Below, one piece after another: positions 35,320 through 43,655 of a stretch of DNA of 64,000 bases. How positions within the stretch are numbered: position 1 is the stretch's first letter; the number at the start of each line of letters is the position of its first letter. The notes under the pieces are model-generated. The model searched no databases. It was given only the letters and a program-made list of their open reading frames with translations, and was not told the origin of the DNA. The position numbers and the translations under genes are program-made. The stretch comes from Kitasatospora mediocidica KCTC 9733 (GTDB taxonomy: Bacteria > Actinomycetota > Actinomycetes > Streptomycetales > Streptomycetaceae): the NCBI RefSeq assembly GCF_000744225.1, contig NZ_JQLN01000007.1, positions 1,178,001-1,242,000 of the forward strand, read 5' to 3'.

Positions 35320-37074
35320 ATGCCCAGTCTCCGCCTCGCCCTGAGCCAGCTCGACCCCACCGTCGGCGCTATCGCGCACAACAGCGAGCAGGTGCTGCAG
35401 TGGACCAGGCGCGCCGCCGAGCGCGGTGCGCAGCTGGTCGCGTTCCCCGAGATGGTCCTGACCGGGTACCCGGTCGAGGACCTCGCGCTGCGCCGGTCGT
35501 TCGTGGACGCCTCCCGGGCCGCCCTGGTGGAGCTGGCCGCCCGGTTGGCCGCCGAGGGGCTCGGCGAGCTGCCCGTCGTGGTCGGCTACCTCGGCCGCTC
35601 CGAGCACGACTCCCCCAGGCTCGGCCGACCGGCCGGCTCGCCGCAGAACTGCGCGGCCGTGCTGCACCGCGGCACGGTGGCCACCCGGTTCGCCAAGCAC
35701 CACCTGCCCAACTACGGCGTCTTCGACGAGTACCGCTACTTCGTCCCCGGCGACCAGCTCCCGGTGCTGCGGCTGCACGGCGTGGACGTCGCGCTGGCCG
35801 TCTGCGAGGACATCTGGCAGGACGGCGGCCGGGTCACGGCCGCCCGGGAGGCCGGCGCCGGGCTGCTGCTGGTGATCAACGGATCGCCGTACGAGCGCAA
35901 CAAGGACGACCAGCGGCTCGCTCTCGTGCAGCGCCGGGCCGCCGAGGCGGGCTGCACGCTCGCGTACCTGAACATGGTCGGCGCGCAGGACGAGCTGGTC
36001 TTCGACGGCGACTCGCTGGTGGTCCAGGCGGACGGTCAAGTACTGTCCCGTGCACCGCAGTTCGAGGAGAGCCTGATCGTCCTGGACCTGGAACTGCCGG
36101 CCGCGACCTCGGACCACACCGACGGACTGCTGCTCGGCGACGGCCTGCACCTGGTCCGTACCGAGCTGGGCGGCGAACCGGCCGGACGCCCGCAGGAGCC
36201 GGCGGTCGCGCAGATCGCGCCGCGGATCGACGACGAGGCGGAGATCTACGCCGCGCTGGTCTCGGGCACCCGGGCGTACGTGCGCAAGAACGGCTTCACG
36301 TCGGTGCTGATCGGACTCTCCGGCGGCATCGACTCGGCGCTCGTGGCCGCCATCGCGGTGGACGCCGTCGGCGCCGGGAACGTGCACTGCGTGTCGATGC
36401 CCAGCCGGTACTCCTCGCAGCACTCCCGCGACGACGCCGCCGAGTTGGCCCGCCGCACCGGACTGAACTTCCGTACCGTCTCGATCGCCCCGATGTTCGA
36501 CGCCTATACGGGTGCACTCGAACTGACCGGCCTGGCGGAGGAGAACCTGCAGTCCCGGCTGCGCGGCACGCTGCTGATGGCGATCTCCAACCAGGAGGGC
36601 CACCTCGTCCTCGCGCCGGGCAACAAGAGCGAGTTGGCGGTCGGCTACTCGACCCTGTACGGCGACTCGGTGGGCGCCTACGGCCCGATCAAGGACGTCT
36701 ACAAGTCGCTGGTCTTCCGGCTCGCGAAGTGGCGCAACGAGGCGGCCGCCGAGCGCGGCGAGACCCCGCCGATCCCGGAGAACACCATCCTCAAGCCGCC
36801 CAGCGCCGAGCTGCGGCCGGATCAGGTGGACAGCGACTCGCTGCCCGACTACGACCTGCTGGACTCGATCCTGGACGCCTACATCGAGGGCGACCAGGGC
36901 CGCGACGCCATCGTGGCGCTGGGCTTCGAGGCGGCCGTGGTGGACCGGGTGGTGCGGCTGGTGGACACCGCCGAGTACAAGCGCCGGCAGTACCCGCCGG
37001 GCCCGAAGATCTCCGCGAAGGGCTTCGGGCGCGACCGCCGGCTGCCGATCACCAACGGCTGGCGGCGGGGCTAG
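35320..37074 (+). CDS. nadE: Glutamine-dependent NAD+ synthetase
   Basis: 584 residues. The N-terminal nitrilase-like glutaminase carries the triad Glu (FPEMVLTGYP), Lys (RFAKHHLPNYGVFDE) and Cys (LAVCEDIW). The C-terminal synthetase has the PP-loop LSGGIDSALVAAIAV and the conserved LAPGNKSELAVGYSTLYGD. It makes NAD+ from deamido-NAD+ with ammonia channelled from glutamine. Cytosolic, monocistronic. Confidence 0.97.
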   Translation: MPSLRLALSQLDPTVGAIAHNSEQVLQWTRRAAERGAQLVAFPEMVLTGYPVEDLALRRSFVDASRAALVELAARLAAEGLGELPVVVGYLGRSEHDSPRLGRPAGSPQNCAAVLHRGTVATRFAKHHLPNYGVFDEYRYFVPGDQLPVLRLHGVDVALAVCEDIWQDGGRVTAAREAGAGLLLVINGSPYERNKDDQRLALVQRRAAEAGCTLAYLNMVGAQDELVFDGDSLVVQADGQVLSRAPQFEESLIVLDLELPAATSDHTDGLLLGDGLHLVRTELGGEPAGRPQEPAVAQIAPRIDDEAEIYAALVSGTRAYVRKNGFTSVLIGLSGGIDSALVAAIAVDAVGAGNVHCVSMPSRYSSQHSRDDAAELARRTGLNFRTVSIAPMFDAYTGALELTGLAEENLQSRLRGTLLMAISNQEGHLVLAPGNKSELAVGYSTLYGDSVGAYGPIKDVYKSLVFRLAKWRNEAAAERGETPPIPENTILKPPSAELRPDQVDSDSLPDYDLLDSILDAYIEGDQGRDAIVALGFEAAVVDRVVRLVDTAEYKRRQYPPGPKISAKGFGRDRRLPITNGWRRG

Positions 37075-37081
37075 GCCGCCG

Positions 37082-38110
37082 TCAGTAGCGGTAGTCGGCG
37101 GCGATCGCCCGGTGGTCGCTGCCGTCTGCCGCCAGCACCCAGGAGTCGGTGGGGGTCAGGCCGCGGCTCATGATCTGGTCGATCCGCGCCATCGGGAAGG
37201 CCGACGGCCAGCTGAAGCCGAAGCCGCTGCCCGCCGTCCCCTGGGCCGACCGCATCTGCGAGGTCACCGGCGCCAGGCTGCGGTCGTTCATCGTGCCGTT
37301 CAGGTCGCCGAGCAGCAGGACCTTCTTCAGCTCCTCGGCCTGGATGGCGTCGCCCAGCGCCTGGGCGCTGACGTCGCGCTGGTCCGCGGTGAAGCCCGCG
37401 TCGAACTTCACCCGGACGGACGGCATGTGCGCCACGTACACCGCCACCGGCCCCTTCGGGGTGGTCACCTCGGTGCGGAAGGCCCTGGTCCAGCCGATCC
37501 TGATGTCCACCACCCGGGTGTCGCCGATCGGGTACTTGGACCAGAGCCCGACCGTGCCCTCCACCACGTGGTACGGGTAGGCGGGGGCCAGGCCCGACTC
37601 GTAGGTGGTCAGCGCGGCGCCGGTCAGCTCCTCCAGCGCGACGATCTGCGCGCCGGAGCCGGTCACCAGCTTCACCGTCCCGGCCGGGTCGGTGTTGCCG
37701 GCCTCGACGTTGTGGGTGAGCACCGTGAAGTCGCCGTGCCCGGTGCTCTTGTCACTGAGCAGGCCGCCGAACAGGTTCACCCAGACGGCCGCCGGCAGCA
37801 GCAGCGCCAGCAGGGCGGTCGCCGAGCGGCGCCAGAGCGCGAACCCGAGCAGCACCGGGACGACCAGCAGGCCCAGCCAGGGCAGGAAGGTCTCCAGCAG
37901 GCTGCCGAGGTTGCCGACCGAGTTCGGCAGCTGGGCGTGGAAGGCCAGCAGCAGGGCGATCAGCACGGCCAGCACCGCGAGCACCCACCCGCGCCGCCAG
38001 GTGGAGCGGCCGCGGCGGTCGGTGCCCCAGCTCCACCGGGCGGACGGGCTCCCGGTGGGCTGCTGCTCGTCGCCGTCCGTCGGCGCCCATGCTTCGCCGG
38101 CCTGCGTCAT
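37082..38110 (-). CDS. Membrane-anchored endonuclease/exonuclease/phosphatase (EEP) family protein
   Basis: 342 residues from the ATG at 38110. A polar N-terminus is followed by three hydrophobic helices (about 43-115). The EEP fold comes next: VLTHNVEAGN, IVALEELTG, LLLGDLNGTMND and a final SDHRAIAADYRY with the catalytic Asp/His. These enzymes cleave phosphodiesters or phosphomonoesters in nucleic acids, lipids or inositols. The helices put the active domain most likely outside the cell. It converges with nadE within eight bases. Confidence 0.85.
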   Translation of the reverse strand: MTQAGEAWAPTDGDEQQPTGSPSARWSWGTDRRGRSTWRRGWVLAVLAVLIALLLAFHAQLPNSVGNLGSLLETFLPWLGLLVVPVLLGFALWRRSATALLALLLPAAVWVNLFGGLLSDKSTGHGDFTVLTHNVEAGNTDPAGTVKLVTGSGAQIVALEELTGAALTTYESGLAPAYPYHVVEGTVGLWSKYPIGDTRVVDIRIGWTRAFRTEVTTPKGPVAVYVAHMPSVRVKFDAGFTADQRDVSAQALGDAIQAEELKKVLLLGDLNGTMNDRSLAPVTSQMRSAQGTAGSGFGFSWPSAFPMARIDQIMSRGLTPTDSWVLAADGSDHRAIAADYRY

Positions 38111-38240
38111 ACCGTGACCCCTTGGTGCTCGCGTACGGTCCGGGCCGTGCCGAGATTCGGTGCAAATGATCGGATTCTCGGCCCACCCTATGACGGGACA
38201 GACGCTCGACCGGTCACGGCGGGTTGCGGCGCGGTCCGGA

Positions 38241-38918
38241 TTACCCGCCCGCGGGGAGGTGAGCTGGACCACCCAGGCCGGAGAGCAGCGCGTCGACCAT
38301 GGTGACCGGGAGCGCCGGATCGTCCAGCGGTGAGTCGTCCCACAGGACGGTGCGCACGAGCATCGCGCCGACCAGCATCTCGGCCAGCAGGTCGAGGTCG
38401 AGGTCGGCCCGGAACTCGCCGGAGGCGACGCCTCGCCGGGCCACGTCCCGGATCACCTGGCGACGGCGCTGGATCACCCGGTCGTAGTACACGCTCTTCA
38501 GCTCGGGCAGCGAGTGCAGCTGGTGGAAGATGACCATCAGCACCCAGCGCGAGCGCTTGTTCAGCCCGCGCCGCCGCATGTACTCCAGCGTCTCGATCAG
38601 GTCGTCCCGGGCGCTGCGCCCGCTCAGCTCCGGCTCCGGGGTCTCCAGCTTGACGACGGCGTCGACCAGCAGGGCCTCCTTGTTGGGCCAGCGCCGGTAG
38701 ATGGTGGCCTTGCCGACCCCGGCAGCCTGCGCGATGCCCTCGATGGTCAGCTCTCCCAGGCCGGTGCCGTCCATCATCAGCTGCTCGATGGCCGCGAAGA
38801 TGGCCTGCTCCGCCGCCTCCGAGCGCGGACGCCCTCGCCGTGGAGCCGCGCAGAGCGGCTCCACGGCGAGGGCGCTGGGAGAGGCTTGACGATCCGTGTC
38901 CATGCTCCCATTCTCCAT
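38241..38918 (-). CDS. TetR-family regulator of the adjoining MFS transporter
   Basis: 225 residues from the ATG at 38918; an ATG five codons later also fits, with GGAG upstream. There is a helix-turn-helix at about residues 35-75 (FAAIEQLMMDGTGLGELTIEGIAQAAGVGKATIYRRW). The C-terminus matches the TetR_C fold of drug-efflux repressors. It lies eight bases after the MFS gene on the same strand, so repressor and pump are co-transcribed. Palindromes upstream of the pump are the likely operator. Confidence 0.88.
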   Translation of the reverse strand: MENGSMDTDRQASPSALAVEPLCAAPRRGRPRSEAAEQAIFAAIEQLMMDGTGLGELTIEGIAQAAGVGKATIYRRWPNKEALLVDAVVKLETPEPELSGRSARDDLIETLEYMRRRGLNKRSRWVLMVIFHQLHSLPELKSVYYDRVIQRRRQVIRDVARRGVASGEFRADLDLDLLAEMLVGAMLVRTVLWDDSPLDDPALPVTMVDALLSGLGGPAHLPAGG

Positions 38919-38926
38919 CGGACCGG

Positions 38927-40543
38927 TCAGGCCTTCGCCTGCCGCACCGGCTCGGCGACGCGCGCCGCGTCCACGGGGGCGGCCGGAGCGGACGGTGCGC
39001 CGGTCACCTTGCCGGGCAGGAAGAACCAGGCCAGCAGCGCGCCGACCAGCGTCACACCGGCCGACAGGCCCGCGACCACGTGCATGGCGTGGATGAAGGA
39101 GTCGTACGCGGGGTGGACCAGCGCCTGGCCCTTGGGGCCGAGCGACCCGGCGACCCCGAGGGTGGCCTCGATCGACTCGCCGGCGGTCTGCCGCAGGCCC
39201 GCGGGGAGCCCGCTCAGGTGGTCGGTGATCCCGTTGCGGTAGACGGTGGAGAGCACCGCGCCCAGCACCGCGACCCCGAGCGAGCCGCCGACCTGACGGA
39301 AGGTGTTGTTGAGCGCCGAGCCCGCGCCGGCCTTCTCGCGGGGCAGCGAGCCCATGATGGCGACGGTCACCGGCGGCATCACGTGCGCCATGCCGGCGCC
39401 CATCACGAAGCCGATCACCTCCAGCACCCAGATCGGGGTGTCGGTGCCCAGCAGCAGGTAGCCGAGGAAGGCGATCGCGATCAGCGCCATGCCGCCGGCG
39501 CAGGTGGCGCGGACGCCGAGGCGGTCCACCACCAGGCGGGCCCGCGGCGCGAAGAGCAGCTGGGCGACGGCCAGCGGCAGCATCAGCGCGCCGGCGGCCA
39601 GCGGGCTGTAGCCGCGCACGCTCTGGGTGTAGAAGACGCCGAAGAACGAGACGCCCATGAGCGCGAAGAAGACCAGGCCGACCACGGTCACCGAGGTGGA
39701 GAAGGCCTTGTTGCGGAACCAGGTGATGTCCAGCGCGGGGTGGCTGGTGCGCTTCTCGTGGAAGACGAAGGCGACCAGTGCGGCCACGCCGATGAGCACC
39801 GGGACGACGGCCTTCGGGTCGGTGACGGAGGCCAGGTCGCCGCCCTTGATGATGCCGTAGATCAGCGCCACCAGGCCGATGATCGACAGCAGCACGCCGA
39901 TCGGGTCGAGCTTGCCGGGGTTCGGGTCCTTGGAGTCCGGGACCAGCACGAACATCAGGACCAGGGCGACCGCCACGATCGGCACGTTGATCAGGAAGAC
40001 CGAGCCCCACCAGAAGTGCTCGATCAGCAGGCCGCCGGTGATCGGGCCGATCGCGATGGCCAGGCCCACGGCGCCGGCCCAGATGCCGATCGCCTTCGGC
40101 TGCTCGCTGCGCTCGAAGACGTTCATGATGATGGCCAGCGTGGCCGGCATCACGAAGGCGCCGCCGAGGCCCATCACCGCGCGGAAGCTGATCAGCTCAC
40201 CGGGCCCACTGGCGAGCGCGGAGAGCAGCGAGCCGACGCCGAACACCAGCATGCCCGCGAGCAGGGCCTTCTTGCGGCCGAACCGGTCACCGAGCAGCCC
40301 CGAGGTGAAGAGCAGTCCGGCGAAGACCAGGGTGTAGGAGTTGATCGCCCACTCGAGGTCGCTCTGGGTGGCGCCCAGGCCCACCGGGGCCGGGGTGGCG
40401 ATGGTCTTCATCGCCACGTTGAGGATCGAGTTGTCCAGCACGACGACCAGCAGAGCGAGGATCAGCGTGCCCAGGATGGCCCAGCGGCGGCGGTGGATGG
40501 CCTCCGGCACGCGTGGTGGGGTGGCGGCTACTGCGGTGGTCAT
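38927..40543 (-). CDS. MFS drug exporter, DHA2 (EmrB/QacA) family
   Basis: 538 residues with about 14 hydrophobic helices, the DHA2 number. The start shows VVLDNSILNVAMKTIA (motif D1), then a loop GDRFGRKKALLAG (motif A). It probably exports hydrophobic drugs or metabolites with proton antiport. Its own TetR gene follows. Confidence 0.92.
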   Translation of the reverse strand: MTTAVAATPPRVPEAIHRRRWAILGTLILALLVVVLDNSILNVAMKTIATPAPVGLGATQSDLEWAINSYTLVFAGLLFTSGLLGDRFGRKKALLAGMLVFGVGSLLSALASGPGELISFRAVMGLGGAFVMPATLAIIMNVFERSEQPKAIGIWAGAVGLAIAIGPITGGLLIEHFWWGSVFLINVPIVAVALVLMFVLVPDSKDPNPGKLDPIGVLLSIIGLVALIYGIIKGGDLASVTDPKAVVPVLIGVAALVAFVFHEKRTSHPALDITWFRNKAFSTSVTVVGLVFFALMGVSFFGVFYTQSVRGYSPLAAGALMLPLAVAQLLFAPRARLVVDRLGVRATCAGGMALIAIAFLGYLLLGTDTPIWVLEVIGFVMGAGMAHVMPPVTVAIMGSLPREKAGAGSALNNTFRQVGGSLGVAVLGAVLSTVYRNGITDHLSGLPAGLRQTAGESIEATLGVAGSLGPKGQALVHPAYDSFIHAMHVVAGLSAGVTLVGALLAWFFLPGKVTGAPSAPAAPVDAARVAEPVRQAKA

Positions 40544-40585
40544 ACGTGTGCCCCGTTCGGACGAAGAAGGTGTGCCGAGGTACTG

Positions 40586-40657
40586 CGAGACGCCTGCGTC
40601 TCGTAATTGCTCCCATCAGCGTAGCGCCTTTTCGATACGAGACGGACCCGTATCGAA
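40586..40657. promoter_or_regulatory. Two palindromic operator candidates upstream of the MFS-tetR operon
   Basis: A palindrome CGAGACGC-CT-GCGTCTCG spans 40586-40603 (one mismatch at the centre). A second, TTCGATACG with CGTATCGAA nine bases apart, spans 40631-40657 and also contains the word CGAGACG. They occupy the 230-base divergent gap to panB. The spacing fits TetR dimers. The second one is the stronger candidate. Confidence 0.6.
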
Positions 40658-40773
40658 TAAACATTGGGCAACGACGCGGGGCTTTTGCGGTGCGGGGACG
40701 GCGTGCAAGCATGGAGGGGATCCGGGGACGCCGCACGGCGCCACGAGACGACAACCCTTCAGGAGCCAGTTCG

Positions 40774-41670
40774 ATGAACGCTTCTCCGCTTTCGCCTGCC
40801 CAGACGCCGACCGCGGGTTCGGCCCCGGCCTCCACCTCGGTGGGCACCTCTCTCTACGGCGGGATCACCAACCGCCGCGTCACCGTCCGCGACCTGGCCG
40901 CCGCCAAGCAGCACGGCGAGCGGTGGGCGATGCTCACCGCGTACGACGCGCTCACCGCCGGCGTCTTCGACGAGGCCGGCATCCCGGTCCTGCTGGTCGG
41001 CGACTCGGCGGGCAACTGTCACCTCGGGTACGAGACGACCGTGCCGGTCACCATGGACGAGATGACGATGCTGTCCGCAGCCGTGGTGCGCGGAACGAAG
41101 CGCGCCATGGTCGTCGGCGACATGCCGTTCGGCTCCTACCAGGAGTCCCCCGCCCAGGCGCTGCGCAACGCGGCCCGGCTGATGAAGGAGGCCGGGGTCG
41201 GCGCGGTCAAGCTGGAGGGCGGCGAGCGCAGTGCCCGCACCATCGAGCTGCTGGTCGACGCCGGGGTGCCGGTGATGGCCCACATCGGCCTCACCCCGCA
41301 GTCCGTGCACGCGCTGGGCGGCTACCCCGTCCAGGGCCGCGGCGACGAGGCGGCGCACAAGCTGCAGCGCGACGCCAAGGCCGTCCAGCAGGCCGGCGCG
41401 TTCGCCGTGGTGCTGGAGGCCGTCCCGGCCGAGCTGGCGGCCCAGGTCACCGAGTCGCTGGCGGTCCCGACCGTCGGCATCGGCGCCGGTCCCGACTGCG
41501 ACGCCCAGGTGCTGGTCTGGACGGACATGGCCGGGATGACCGCCGGACGGGTCCCGAAGTTCGTCAAGCAGTACGCCAACCTGCGCGCCGTACTCGGCGA
41601 CGCCGCAAGGGAGTTCGCCGCCGACGTGACGGGCGGCAGCTTCCCGGCCGCGGAGCACAGCTTCCACTGA
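40774..41670 (+). CDS. panB: 3-methyl-2-oxobutanoate hydroxymethyltransferase (ketopantoate synthase)
   Basis: 298 residues with AGGAG ahead of the ATG. Typical PanB barrel: MLTAYDALTAGVFDEAGI, LLVGDSAGN (metal Asp), VVGDMPFGSY, VKLEGG and VLEAVPAEL (catalytic Glu), GIGAGPDCDAQVLVW. It adds a hydroxymethyl from 5,10-methylene-tetrahydrofolate to ketoisovalerate in pantothenate synthesis. No panC/panD adjoin. Confidence 0.97.
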   Translation: MNASPLSPAQTPTAGSAPASTSVGTSLYGGITNRRVTVRDLAAAKQHGERWAMLTAYDALTAGVFDEAGIPVLLVGDSAGNCHLGYETTVPVTMDEMTMLSAAVVRGTKRAMVVGDMPFGSYQESPAQALRNAARLMKEAGVGAVKLEGGERSARTIELLVDAGVPVMAHIGLTPQSVHALGGYPVQGRGDEAAHKLQRDAKAVQQAGAFAVVLEAVPAELAAQVTESLAVPTVGIGAGPDCDAQVLVWTDMAGMTAGRVPKFVKQYANLRAVLGDAAREFAADVTGGSFPAAEHSFH

Positions 41671-41704
41671 CGCGGGCCGGGTAGGAACCGCGGGACCGGT
41701 ATGA

Positions 41705-41745
41705 CAGCCCGCTGTCGGTGGCGACAGCGCCCTGACAGCGGGCTG
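41705..41745 (+). terminator. Hairpin downstream of panB
   Basis: 12-base perfect arms (41705-41716, 41734-41745) with a 17-base loop. It ends 26 bases before the ABC ATPase start. The long loop makes it a weak or attenuator-like terminator. Confidence 0.5.
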
Positions 41746-41771
41746 ACAGCACGGCCGGACAACCTGGGGGC

Positions 41772-42800
41772 ATGACACAGACCGCAACCGCCCCGAACGA
41801 CCAGGGGCAGCAGCACACCGAGAGCCGGACCGACTCCGGCAACGCCGTGGAGGCCCGCGGCATCGTCAAGCACTTCGGCGAGACCAAGGCGCTGGACGGC
41901 GTCGACCTCACCGTCCAGCAGGGCACCGTGCGCGGCGTGCTCGGGCCGAACGGAGCCGGTAAGACCACGCTGATCCGGGTGCTCTCCACGCTGATCAAAC
42001 CGGACGCCGGCAGCGCCTTCGTCGGCGGGTTCGACGTCCTGCGCCAGCCCAAGCAGCTGCGCCGCACGATCGGCCTGACCGGCCAGTACGCCTCGGTCGA
42101 CGAACTGCTCTCCGGCTACGAGAACCTCTACCTGATCGGCCGGCTGCTCGACCTCTCGCGCAAGGAGGCCAAGGCCCGCGCCACCGAGCTGCTGGAGCGC
42201 TTCTCGCTCACCGAGGCCGCCAAGCGCGAGGCCAAGACCTACTCGGGCGGCATGCGGCGCCGGCTCGACCTGGCGGCGAGCATGATCGGCCGGCCCCAGG
42301 TGCTCTTCCTGGACGAGCCGACCACCGGCCTGGACCCGCGCACCCGCAACGAGGTCTGGGACGAGGTGCAGCGGATGGTCCGCGAGGGGTCGACCGTGCT
42401 GCTCACCACCCAGTACATGGAGGAGGCCGAGCAGCTGGCCGACGACCTCACGGTGATCGACCGGGGCCGGGTGATCGCCGCCGGGTCGGTGGCGGGCCTG
42501 AAGGCCCAGGTGGGCGGCCAGACCCTGCAGGTACGGGCCACCCACCCGGCCGAACTCCCGGAGATGGCCCGCTGCCTGGCCGAGGCCGGGATCCTCGGAG
42601 CGACCGTCTCGGCCGATGCCGGAGTGCTCGCGGTGCCGATCACCGGCGACGAGCAACTGACCGCCGTCATCGGGGTGCTGGGCACCCGCGGATTCGGCGT
42701 GGCGGGCATCGACACCCAGGTGCCGAGCCTGGACGAGGTCTTCCTCACCATCACCGGCAAGTCCGGCAGCGCACCGGCCGACAAGGAGACCCAGGCATGA
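41772..42800 (+). CDS. ABC exporter ATPase (DrrA family)
   Basis: 342 residues. It has Walker A GPNGAGKTT, signature SGGMRRRLDLA, Walker B LFLDEPTTGLD and the DrrA-type switch TTQYMEEAEQLA, which has Gln in place of His. The extended C-terminus ends in a domain seen in drug-resistance ATPases. It works with the permease whose ATG overlaps its stop (ATGA). It probably exports a hydrophobic compound. Confidence 0.93.
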   Translation: MTQTATAPNDQGQQHTESRTDSGNAVEARGIVKHFGETKALDGVDLTVQQGTVRGVLGPNGAGKTTLIRVLSTLIKPDAGSAFVGGFDVLRQPKQLRRTIGLTGQYASVDELLSGYENLYLIGRLLDLSRKEAKARATELLERFSLTEAAKREAKTYSGGMRRRLDLAASMIGRPQVLFLDEPTTGLDPRTRNEVWDEVQRMVREGSTVLLTTQYMEEAEQLADDLTVIDRGRVIAAGSVAGLKAQVGGQTLQVRATHPAELPEMARCLAEAGILGATVSADAGVLAVPITGDEQLTAVIGVLGTRGFGVAGIDTQVPSLDEVFLTITGKSGSAPADKETQA

Positions 42801-43630
42801 GCACCGCGACCTACCCCGCCGCCACCCACCCCGCCGCCGCGGCCTACGCCGAGCCGGACAGCCGGATCGGCCTGGCCGGCAACCTGCGCCACATCGGCGC
42901 GCTGACCAGGCGCAACCTGGTACGGATCAAGGCCGACCCGGAGTCGATGCTCGACGCGCTGCTGGTGCCGATCATCTTCACCCTGCTCTTCGTCTACGTC
43001 TTCGGCGGCGCCGTCTCGGGCAGTCAGCAGGAGTACAAGCAGTACATGATCCCCGGGCTGCTCGGCACCACCGGCCTCAACCTGGCGATGGCCGTCGGGA
43101 CCGGACTGAACACCGACTTCCAGACCGGCGTGATGGACCGCTTCCGGACCCTGCCGATCGCCCGCTCCTCGGTGCTGATCGGAAAGATGCTGGCCGAGGC
43201 CTGCCGCGGGATGATCTCCTTCGCCGTCCTGATCAGCTTCTCGCTGATCCTCGGGCTCCAGCTCAAGACCGGTCCGCTGGGAGTACTCGCCGCCGTCGGC
43301 CTCTCGATGGTCTTCGGCATGTCGATGGTCTGGATCTCGATGCTGCTCGGCCTGGTGATGCGCAGCGCCCAGGCCGTCCAGGGCGTGAGCATGATAGTGA
43401 TCATGCCGCTGCAGTTCGGCAGTTCGATCTTCGCCCCGACCAGCACCATGCCGCACTGGCTGCAGACCTTCACCCGCTACAACCCGCTCTCCAACCTGGC
43501 GGACGCCTGCCGCAGCCTGATCAACGGCGGGCCGCTGGCCCACTCGGTGACCATGGTGCTGGTCTGGTCGGTGGCGGTCACCGCGATCACCGCGCCGCTG
43601 GCGGTGGCACGGTTCCGCAAGAAGGCCTGA
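42797..43630 (+). CDS. ABC-2 type permease (DrrB family)
   Basis: 277 residues. A cytosolic N-terminus is followed by six hydrophobic helices in the ABC-2 arrangement, with the conserved FGGAVSGS loop after helix 1 and a C-terminal RYNPLSNLADACRSL. It is coupled to the DrrA-type ATPase by a 4-base overlap. A broken transcriptional regulator gene lies just downstream on the other strand. Confidence 0.93.
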   Translation: MSTATYPAATHPAAAAYAEPDSRIGLAGNLRHIGALTRRNLVRIKADPESMLDALLVPIIFTLLFVYVFGGAVSGSQQEYKQYMIPGLLGTTGLNLAMAVGTGLNTDFQTGVMDRFRTLPIARSSVLIGKMLAEACRGMISFAVLISFSLILGLQLKTGPLGVLAAVGLSMVFGMSMVWISMLLGLVMRSAQAVQGVSMIVIMPLQFGSSIFAPTSTMPHWLQTFTRYNPLSNLADACRSLINGGPLAHSVTMVLVWSVAVTAITAPLAVARFRKKA

Positions 43631-43655
43631 TCGGGCTGGTCAGCCAGCCGGCCGC